From assembly GCF_030066895.1 (NCBI RefSeq), contig NZ_JASJAV010000008.1, positions 62,001-126,000 on the forward strand: DNA of 64,000 bases. Direction: 5' to 3'. This stretch comes from Breoghania sp. Lineage in GTDB: Bacteria; Pseudomonadota; Alphaproteobacteria; Rhizobiales; Stappiaceae. Positions within the stretch are counted from its first letter, which is position 1; the number at the start of each line of letters is the position of its first letter. Position numbers and translations under genes: made by a program. Positions 56,789 through 64,000 of this stretch are shown here, in pieces. The notes beneath the pieces were generated by a model. That model was not told the DNA's origin, ran no database searches, and was given only the letters and a program-made list of their open reading frames with translations.

Positions 56789-57936
56789 ATGAGCAATGGC
56801 CTCTCCCGTCCCAAGAACCAAATTCGCTGGCTGCTGCTTGAGGGCATTTCCCAATCGGCGATCTCGGTGCTGAACGAAAACGGCTACCACAATGTCGAGC
56901 GGGTCCAGATCGCCTACGACAAGGACGCGCTGATCGAGGCCCTGCAGGGCACGCAGATTGTCGGCGTTCGGTCTCGTTCGTAGCTGACCGAGGAAGTGCT
57001 GGCCGCCACCAATTCGCTGTTTGCCATCAGCTGCTTCTCGGTGGGGACGAACCAGGTTGACCTGCACTATGCCAAGAAGCGCGGCATCCCGGTTTTCAAC
57101 GCACCGTTTCCCAACACCCGCTCGGTCGCTGGACGAAGTCGGCGGTGGGCTCGTGCGAGGTCCGCGGCAAGACCCTCGGCATCATCGGATACGGCAATAT
57201 CGGCACGCAGCTCACCACGCTCGCCGAGGCGATGGGCATGCACGTGATCTATCAAGATCAGGTCGACAAGCTTTCCCACGGCAACGTGCGGTCGGCTGAA
57301 TCGTTGGACGATCTTCTCGCACAGTCCGATTTCGTGTCCCTGCACGTGCCCGATACCTCGGAGACGCGTGGCATGATCGGCGCGGCCGAGATCGCCAAGA
57401 TGAAGCCGGGCTCCTTCCTCATCAACAATGCGCGCGGCAAGCTCGTCGATATCGATGCGCTGGTTGCGGCGTTGAAGAGCGAGCATCTGGCCGGTGCCGC
57501 GGTCGATGTGTTCCCGACTGAGCCGAAGTCGAACAAGGATGAGTTCGTCAGCCCCTTGCGCGAGTTCGACAATGTCATCCTGACCTCGCATATCGGCGGC
57601 TCCACCGAAGAGGCGCAGGAGCGCATCGGCGAGGAGGCCGCACGGCGTCTGGTGGAGTATTCCGACGTCGGATCGACGATGGGTGCGGTCAACTTCCCGC
57701 AGGTGCTGCCGCCCAAGGGCACGGACGCGACCCGCTTCATTCAGGTGCATGACAACACGCCGGGCTCCCTGAAGCGACTCAACGAGCTGTTCGCTTCCCA
57801 TGACCTGAACATCGTCACCCAGCATCTGCAGACGGATGGCGAGATCGGTTACGTAGTCGTCGATATCGAAGGCCAGATCCCGCATTCGGTCGAGATCCTG
57901 GAAAAGATCCGCGCGCGCCTGCTGAACCGGGTGTAA
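56789..57936 (+). pseudogene. serA: D-3-phosphoglycerate dehydrogenase, broken
   Basis: SerA starts serine synthesis. The layout is the E. coli-like form with a C-terminal ACT domain (IVTQHLQTDGEIGYVVVDIE). The NAD fold has GKTLGIIGYGNIGTQLTTLA, the Arg of INNARGKLVDIDALVAALK, and HIGGSTEEAQERIG. TAG 56981-56983 interrupts GVRSRS-LTEEVLAA, and near 57125 about 30 residues between PFPNTRSVA and WTKSAVGSCEVRGKTLG are missing with a frame change. CGGTCGC fits both sides of the join, suggesting a direct-repeat deletion. Confidence 0.92.
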
Positions 57937-58008
57937 GCGCTCCGATCCATCACCCGGCACGGCCGCTTGTTCTTCAGGGAAACCGTGGGCGCGTGCCCCG
58001 GGGCCGCT

Positions 58009-58713
58009 CTAGCTGTCCCGATCGATCCCGGCGATCTCCGATTCCAGTTGGATGAGGTCCGCGATCTCGCGGAAGCGGTCGGTTTCGATATCGGCGTCAT
58101 GGTGTTCCAGCGCCCAGGTCAGATCGTGGGGGACATGGACGCCCCAGGCGCCGGCCTGGATGGCGGGAACGACATCCGACTTCAGGGAATTCCCCACCAT
58201 CATCGCATGGTCCGCGTCGCTTCCGTGCCGGGCAAAGAGGGTGCGATAGGTCTCGACGGTCTTGTCGGAGACGATTTCCACCGCGTCGAACATCTCCGCC
58301 AGCCCCGATTGCGCGATCTTGCGTTCCTGATCGAACAAGTCGCCCTTGGTGATCAGGATCAGCCGATAGCGCCCGGACAAGGCTTCGATCGTTTCGCGGG
58401 CGTGGGGCAGGGGCTCGGCCGGCTGGCTGAGCATGGTGCGTCCCGCCTCCAGGATTTCAGCGATGACGGAGGCCGACACGCGCCAGTCCGTCACGTCCAG
58501 CGCGGTTTCGATCATGGACAGAGTGAAGTCCTTGATGCCGAATCCACAGCGCGAAAGGTCGCGGCGCTCCGCTTCCAGCAGATGCTTCTTCAGATGATCC
58601 GGCCGGGTGTACTCGGCCAGAAGGTCGGTGAAGCGCTCTTCGGTCAAACGAAAATACTGTTCGTTGTGCCAGAGCGTGTCGTCGGCATCGAAGCCAATGG
58701 TGTCGAGGGGCAT
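58009..58713 (-). CDS. HAD family hydrolase
   Basis: This is a 234-residue HAD phosphatase-like protein: nucleophile motif IGFDADDTLWHNEQYFRLTE, motif II LILITKGDLFDQERKIAQSG and motif III/IV MMVGNSLKSDVVPAIQAGAW. The substrate is unknown. ATG 58713 begins at the usual distance before the DxD motif. It ends in TAG. The gene is intact. Confidence 0.9.
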   Translation of the reverse strand: MPLDTIGFDADDTLWHNEQYFRLTEERFTDLLAEYTRPDHLKKHLLEAERRDLSRCGFGIKDFTLSMIETALDVTDWRVSASVIAEILEAGRTMLSQPAEPLPHARETIEALSGRYRLILITKGDLFDQERKIAQSGLAEMFDAVEIVSDKTVETYRTLFARHGSDADHAMMVGNSLKSDVVPAIQAGAWGVHVPHDLTWALEHHDADIETDRFREIADLIQLESEIAGIDRDS

Positions 58714-58935
58714 CGCGAAGGACTTGCAATCTGGTGTCGGTAATACACGGTTCCGGGAGTTTCGGGGCTTTCCGGCGACTGTGCAATCCATTGAAGGGGT
58801 TATGTGAAGACGATCCCGGGAGATAAGGTTTTCCCCAGCATGCAAAAACGATGACACGCCGCTTGCGCTTTCTGCGTTCGCTAGATATATAGCCCTCGTC
58901 GCGCCCACCAAGCTTGGTGGTTCGCCGCGGCCGAT

Positions 58936-59011
<76 letters not shown>

Positions 59012-59250
59012 TCCTTTCTCCTTCATGAATTGTTAGCCGAGCGAAGTCGTTTCAGCCGTGTACGCGGCCTGAATTCGCTCCTGCTCGCCTCCTGGTGATT
59101 CAGATCACTTAACGTCATCTTCAAAGCGGCGTATTTTGCCTTTCATAATCTCGTCAGTCGGTCCGTAACCGAGACCGTCGGCGTGGAATCGGTTGGTCTT
59201 GCGTAGATGGCGCGTGCCGTAGTCGCGAGGGCCGCCGTATTTCGGGAAAG

Positions 59251-59770
59251 ATGCAGAGGAGGTGCGTCATTGTTCGCAATTCGGTGCTCGCAATCGCGGT
59301 CGCCTTGTCGGGGCTGACGATGGCCGCGATCGATGCCTCGGCCCAGTCGCATCGCCGTTGCGATGCTTATGCCAGGGATTATGCCAACCGCGCGACGCGT
59401 ACCGGCGAAAACGTTGTGGGTGGTGCCGTCGTTGGTGGAATCATCGGGTCGGTCACGCGAAGCTGGGGTCGGGGTGCTGCGATCGGCAGCGGTGTTGGCG
59501 CCGTGGCGGGGGCAGGCAAGTCCTCGGGCGACTGGAACCGCAACTATCGCTAAGCCTATGACGACTGCATACGCGGTGCGCGCCGTGGCCCGCCGCCGCC
59601 CCGTGGTGGTGGCGGGTTTGAGCCGTGGACGGCCGGCCTGGCACGACTACTGCTCGCGCAAGTACCGCTCCTTCAATCCGCGCACGGGCTATTACACGAC
59701 CTATGGCGGTCAGCAGCGGTTCTGCTTGCGGGGTGCCGCCTTTCGTTCTTCTAAGACCGTCTTGCGGTGA
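59251..59770 (+). pseudogene. BA14K-like secreted protein, broken
   Basis: A signal peptide (NSVLAIAVALSGLTMAAIDA) is followed by a glycine-zipper stretch (VVGGAVVGGIIGSVTRSWGR) and, after lesions, the BA14K-type repeat WHDYCSRKYRSFNPRTGYYT. TAA 59551-59553 precedes AYDDCIRG, and a frameshift near 59630 is needed to reach the C-terminal motif. BA14K proteins are immunoreactive, lectin-like envelope proteins of Hyphomicrobiales. Confidence 0.75.
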
Positions 59771-59800
59771 TGTGAAGGATGGTTGGGAATCGGTTTATCG

Positions 59801-59930
59801 GGTGGCCTATTCTTCGAGATGCTCGCTTGCGCGGGCTCCTCAGGATGACGTTTTGTGCGTTTTGCTAAAGCTGACAACACGATAACGTCATCCTGAGGAG
59901 GCGCGTTCGCGCCGTCTCGAAGGATGGGCA
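59801..59930. repeat. Inverted intergenic repeat, full copy
   Basis: TTCTTCGAGATGCTCGC and CGCCGTCTCGAAGGATGGGC flank CTCCTCAGGATGACGTT and ACGTCATCCTGAGGAGG. It is the same family as 28507-28637 and 38463-38601 and sits between convergent BA14K and pgi genes. Confidence 0.8.
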
Positions 59931-59952
59931 GCGTCCTTGAAACGCACCGCAC

Positions 59953-61599
59953 CTAGTCGCTGCGCTTCCCGATCTCGGCAAGCAGGCCCCTGGTCGAGCC
60001 GTCTATCCCTTCCGGCGCGGTGCCGGTCTTGACGGCGGGCAGCAGGGCTGTGGCGAGTTCTTTGCCCAGTTCCACGCCCCACTGGTCGAAGGAATTGATC
60101 CCCCGGATCGTGCCTTCCACGAAAACGCGATGTTCGTAGAGCGCGATGATCTTGCCGAGCGTTTCCGGATCAAGCCGGTCATAGAGCAGGGTGGTCGAGG
60201 GCCGGTTGCCGGGGAAGATCTTGTGAGGAGCGAGCCTCTCGATCGTTGCCGCGTCCTTTCCCGCCGCCTCAAGCTGGGCCTTTGCCTCCTCAAGCGTGCG
60301 CCCGCGCATCAGCGCAGCACTTTGCGCCAGGCAATTGGCGAGCAGCATGGCGTGGTGGTCGCGAAGGCGCGGCTCGTGTCCCTGGGCGGCGACCATGAAT
60401 TCCGCCGGAATGACGTCGGTGCCCTGATGGAGAAGCTGGAAGAAGGCGTGCTGGCCGTTCGTGCCCTGTCCTCCCCACACGACAGGGCCCGTCGCCCCGG
60501 CTGCAGGTTCGCCGGACAGCGTCACGCGCTTGCCATTGCTCTCCATGTCGAGTTGCTGGATGTAGTTCGGGAAAAGCCGCATGCGCTGGTCGTAGGGCAG
60601 GATCGCACGGGTGGGATAGCCGCAAACATTGCGATGCAGGATGCCGACGAGGCCCAGCAACATGGGTAGATTGTCCGCAATGGGTGCTTCGCGGAAATGA
60701 GCATCCATCGCCCGGCCGCCTGCCAGGAACTGCTGAAAGCGCTCCGGTCCGATGGCGATTATCAGCGGCAGGCCGATTGCCGACCACAGTGAATAGCGTC
60801 CGCCGACCCAGTCCCAGAAACCGAAGACACGATCGTGGGGAATGCCGAATTCGTCGACCTTGTCGAGCGCGGTGGAAATGGCGGCGAAATGGGTCTTCAC
60901 GGCCGGTTCGCCCAGGTTCTCCACGATCCAGCGGCGCGCAGAGGCGGCGTTGGTCATCGTCTCCGCGGTGGTAAAGGTCTTGGAGGCGATCAGGAACAGC
61001 GTGGAACGCGGATCGAGCCCTTTCACCGTGTCTGCCAGATGCGCCCCGTCGATGTTGGAAACGAAATGGAGCCTCGGGCCGTCGTGATAGGGGGCGAGCG
61101 CGGCGGTCGCCATGGCCGGGCCCAGATCCGAGCCACCAATGCCGATATTCACCACGTCGGTAAAGCGGGTATCGGTGTGGGAGCCCGCATGGACTTTGCG
61201 CACCGCATCGGCAAAGGCCGACATGCGGGCAAGGACGGCGGCGACCTGGGGCATCACGTCGACGCCCTTCAGCTCCACCGGTACGTCGGCCCTGTTGCGC
61301 AGCGCCGTATGAAGGACGACGCGCTCTTCGGTGGTGTTGATGGCCGAGCCGGAGAACATGGCCTCACGACGTTCCTCGACACCGGCGGCGCGGACGAGAT
61401 CGACAAGCCTGTCCAGAGTCTCGCCCGTCATCTGAACTTTGGAGACGTCGAGCAGCAGCCCCGCCCCCTCGCGTGAGAAGCGGTCGAAACGGTTTTCGTC
61501 TTCCTCGAAGAGAGACCTCAGGGGGGGGGAAACCAAAGTGCGGTGATGGTCCTTGAGGGCCTGCCATGCCTCGCTCATCGAGGCGTTGGTCGCGGTCAT
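59953..61599 (-). CDS. pgi: Glucose-6-phosphate isomerase
   Basis: Pgi interconverts glucose-6-phosphate and fructose-6-phosphate. 548 residues, normal length. Signatures include [53 protein letters not shown], and [18 protein letters not shown]; the catalytic His segment is [22 protein letters not shown] 61599 is preferred to the upstream in-frame start at 61626. It ends in TAG. The gene is intact. Confidence 0.96.
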   Translation of the reverse strand: MTATNASMSEAWQALKDHHRTLVSPPLRSLFEEDENRFDRFSREGAGLLLDVSKVQMTGETLDRLVDLVRAAGVEERREAMFSGSAINTTEERVVLHTALRNRADVPVELKGVDVMPQVAAVLARMSAFADAVRKVHAGSHTDTRFTDVVNIGIGGSDLGPAMATAALAPYHDGPRLHFVSNIDGAHLADTVKGLDPRSTLFLIASKTFTTAETMTNAASARRWIVENLGEPAVKTHFAAISTALDKVDEFGIPHDRVFGFWDWVGGRYSLWSAIGLPLIIAIGPERFQQFLAGGRAMDAHFREAPIADNLPMLLGLVGILHRNVCGYPTRAILPYDQRMRLFPNYIQQLDMESNGKRVTLSGEPAAGATGPVVWGGQGTNGQHAFFQLLHQGTDVIPAEFMVAAQGHEPRLRDHHAMLLANCLAQSAALMRGRTLEEAKAQLEAAGKDAATIERLAPHKIFPGNRPSTTLLYDRLDPETLGKIIALYEHRVFVEGTIRGINSFDQWGVELGKELATALLPAVKTGTAPEGIDGSTRGLLAEIGKRSD

Positions 61600-61827
61600 G
61601 CGTCGTCGGCTCCGTTTTTCTTTCAAGGTAGGCTATGCGCTTTCGTCGTCTGTGTCAGCGGTGTCGGGTCATGGAAAATGATACGTTCCGTAACGTTATG
61701 GAGTTGACCCTTGTGTAAAGCGTGACCAAAGTCGGTTCAGATGCGCGATCAAGAATAACTGCGCGCTACGCATTCAACGCGGCGACACGTTGATTGGTTG
61801 CGTAAAGCCTGATGAGTGGGAAACGCG

Positions 61828-63493
61828 ATGAAAGGCGAAACGATGCCACAGGTGCCGGTATTCACGCCACGGCCGATGGCTGACTATCTCGATGAAACGG
61901 TGCGCGTTTTCGCGGATCGGCCCGCGCTGGATTTCATGTGCAAGAGGTGGAGCTATCGCGAACTTGGAGCGTATGTCGACCGGGCTGCGGAGGGTTTTCG
62001 GCGGCTCGGCGTGAAACGCGGTGTTCAGGTGGTGCTGTGTCTTCCCAATACGCCCTATTTCACGATCTGCTATTTCACCGTCCTGAAGGCGGGCGGTACG
62101 GTGGTGAACTACAATTCGCTCTACGTGGAGCGCGAGATCGCGTTCCAGGCGCGCGATTCCCAAGACGCGCATCATGGTTACGCTCGATCTGAAGGTCACT
62201 TACGACAAGGTGGAGGCCGTGCGGGCCTCCGGCGCGCTGGATACGGTGATCGTCTGCCCGATGGCCGATATCTTGCCGCAGCCGAAAAAGCTGCTCTTCA
62301 CGCTGTTCAAGGCCAAGGAGCGGGCGACGATTGCCAAGGACGAGGCGCACAAGTCGTTTGCCGAGCTGATCGACGGGCCGCCGATCAGCGATGCGCCGCA
62401 TGTCGATCCGCAAACCGATATCGCCATCCTGCAATATACCGGCGGCACGACCGGCGTTCCCAAGGGCGCTATGCTGAGCCATGCGAACCTGTCGGCCAAC
62501 ATGGAGCAGATGCGCCTCTTCTTCTCAAAAGTACGGCCCGGCGAGGAGGTGATGCTCTGCGTCCTGCCGTTCTTCCACGTGTTTGCGATGACGGCGGCGC
62601 AGAACCTTTCCGTCCTGATTGGCGCGGAGATGGCCCTGATGCCGCGCTTTGAGCTGAAGATGCTGTTCGACATCATCAAGCGGAAGGGCGTGACGCTGTT
62701 TCCCGGCGTGCCGACGATCTATACCGCCATCAACAATGCGCCGCAGACGAAGAATTACCATCTCACCTCCATCCGCATGTGTATTTCCGGCGGCGCGCCG
62801 CTGCCTGTTGAAGTGAAGCAGAATTTCGAGGCGCTGACGGGATGCACGCTGGTGGAGGGTTACGGCCTGACCGAGGCCTCTCCTGTTGTCTCGTGCAATC
62901 CGCTGGAGGGCAAGCCAAGGGCCGGCTCCATCGGCAAGCCGTTTGCCTGGACGGAATGCGAGTTCCGCTCGCTGGAAGGCCCTTACGTGGTCATGCCGGA
63001 GGGCGAGAAGGGCGAGCTGTGCGTGCGCGTCCCGCAGGTCATGCTCGGCTATTGGGAGCGGCCGGACGACACCAACTGCACCATCGAGAACGGTTATCTC
63101 CATACCGGCGACGTCGGTTACCGCGACGAGGACGGCTACATCCATCTCGTCGACCGGATCAAGGATCTCATCATTTGCTCCGGCTACAACGTCTATCCGC
63201 GGGTGATCGAGGAAGTGCTCTACCAGCACGAGGCGGTGGAGGAGGCGATCGTCATCGCCGTTGCCGGCAATTATCGTGGGCAGGCGCCCAAGGCCTTCGT
63301 CAAGCTGAAGGAAGGGGCGAGCCTGGACGAGGACGAACTCAAGACCTTCCTGAAGGGCCATCTCTCCACCATCGAGATGCCGCGCCTGATCGAGTTCCGG
63401 GATGAATTGCCGAAGACGCTCGTCGGCAAGCTGTCCAAGAAGGAACTGGTTGAGGAGGAAAAGGCGAAGGCGGGAGACGTCGCCGCCGAATGA
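61828..63493 (+). pseudogene. fadD: Long-chain acyl-CoA synthetase, frameshifted
   Basis: This enzyme activates fatty acids for beta-oxidation. Seen are the P-loop-like AMP motif ILQYTGGTTGVPKGAMLSHA, VLPFFHVFAMTAAQNLSVLI, EGYGLTEASPVVSCNPLEGK and YLHTGDVGYRDEDGYIHLVD, and the C-terminal GKLSKKELVEEE. One extra C near 62161 (GATTCCCAAGACG) shifts the frame between IAFQARDS and KTRIMVTLDLKVTY. This is the only lesion, and it lies at a homopolymer, so a base-calling error is quite possible. ATG 61828 and 61843 are both plausible starts. Confidence 0.9.
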
Positions 63494-63611
63494 GCGCGGC
63501 CGGGCGGCGGGTGGACCTGTATACTTGCGCACGATGCAGCGGTACTGTATCGGAAATAGTCAGAAATAACGATGGATGCACGTTGGTTCCAGTTCCAGAC
63601 GAAGGTCGTTC

Positions 63612-64000
63612 ATGACATCGCCGCCGCCTAGCTATCTGGCCACACGGGAAATGGCCGAGCTGCTGCGGGTCAAGGAACGCAAGGTTTACGAACTGATCTC
63701 AACCGGCGCCGTTCCGTATTCGCGTGCAACGGGAAAACTGCTGTTTCCGCGCGAAGCTGTGCTGGCCTGGATCGAGAGTACGGGCGGCGGTGAGGGACAT
63801 GCGGGGGGAGCGGAGGAGCGGCCGAACGTTCTTCTGGGATCGCACGACCCGCTGCTGGAATGGGCGCTGCGCGAGTCCTGTTCCGGACTTGCCGCCTTCT
63901 ATGACGGCTCCTTTGACGGGATCGAGCGCTTTGCCGAACGCGGGCGGCGTCGCGACCGGCTTGCATATTCCCGAACAGGGGAATGAGGCAGATGGCAACT
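63612..64000 (+). pseudogene. HTH/substrate-binding domain regulator, frameshifted and cut by window edge
   Basis: An excisionase/MerR-like helix-turn-helix (YLATREMAELLRVKERKVYE, then TGKLLFPREAVLAWIE) is followed by the start of a periplasmic-binding-like domain (RPNVLLGSHDPLLEWALRES). The frame stops at 63986, but the next frame continues as GGVATGLHIPEQGNEADGN in the expected family order, so a frameshift near 63940 is likely. The rest lies beyond the window. Confidence 0.7.

Noticed and set aside
13695-56983. TAG codons reassigned to glutamine or another amino acid
   Set aside because: About 14 of 20 in-frame stops are TAG, many at likely Gln codons. But TAG also ends intact genes (ligA, GST, degP, HAD, pgi), the interrupted positions differ (Gln, Trp, Tyr, Glu, Lys), TAA and TGA interruptions occur too, and most of these genes also have frameshifts. 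In a GC-rich genome most sense codons one change from a stop (CAG, GAG, AAG, TAC, TGG) can give TAG, which explains the excess.

Overview
The window is GC-rich chromosomal DNA of an alphaproteobacterium, almost certainly of the order Hyphomicrobiales (Rhizobiales). The markers are a permuted two-piece tmRNA gene beside an alpha-type sspB, the fumC-DUF4169-ribbon-helix-helix order, hflK-hflC-DUF2065-degP, a DUF1127 protein, a BA14K protein and a DUF123 protein after miaA. Genus is not decidable from the sequence; a marine Stappiaceae-like lineage is only a guess. There is no phage, transposase, plasmid or CRISPR signal.

Layout. 1-5.0 kb: 3' end of ligA, uvrD, prmA, DUF1127. 5.4-13.5 kb: aminopeptidase P, a PhyH dioxygenase, an unrecognised broken gene, broken phaZ, a GST, and the araC-azlC-azlD unit with broken azlC. 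13.6-19.4 kb: two divergent ClC genes (one dead, one intact), a thioesterase and a broken FAD oxidase. 19.6-28.4 kb: a heavily broken AsmA gene, a small secreted protein, the fumC unit, a broken methyltransferase, sspB and ssrA. 28.8-38.4 kb: thyA, a broken FAD oxidoreductase, folA, hflKC-DUF2065-degP, then a Zur-type operator, a 40-codon membrane ORF and a wrecked znuCBA operon. 38.6-47.7 kb: serB/miaA, DUF123, broken leuA with a leucine-rich leader ORF, a PhzF protein, a broken chemoreceptor, and ilvC with an ATA start. 47.8-52.4 kb: four regulators or sensors, two of them broken, and an FMN reductase. 52.6-57.9 kb: an ilv attenuator, broken ilvI, ilvH, cox11 and serA, and an intact PCu(A)C-like protein. 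58-64 kb: a HAD hydrolase, tRNA-Lys, a broken BA14K protein, pgi, a broken fadD and a frameshifted HTH/substrate-binding regulator.

The dominant feature is gene erosion. About 24 of about 56 protein genes carry in-frame stops, frameshifts or internal deletions, usually several per gene, while long neighbours such as uvrD, pgi, degP, hflKC and the second ClC gene are clean. The broken set is rich in functions a host or rich medium can supply: branched-chain amino acid and serine synthesis, zinc uptake, storage-polymer use, chemotaxis and fatty-acid activation. The intact set is rich in DNA metabolism, translation, proteolysis and nucleotide synthesis. This fits recent, ongoing pseudogenisation, for example after host restriction. 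A low-quality assembly is the competing explanation. Four deletions, three at visible short direct repeats, argue for real mutation; several lesions at C or G runs argue for base-calling error.

Control elements outlast the genes they serve: an ilv attenuator with a 16-residue leader peptide, the Zur-like palindrome before znuC, and the tmRNA/SspB pair, which act together in ribosome rescue and ClpXP delivery.
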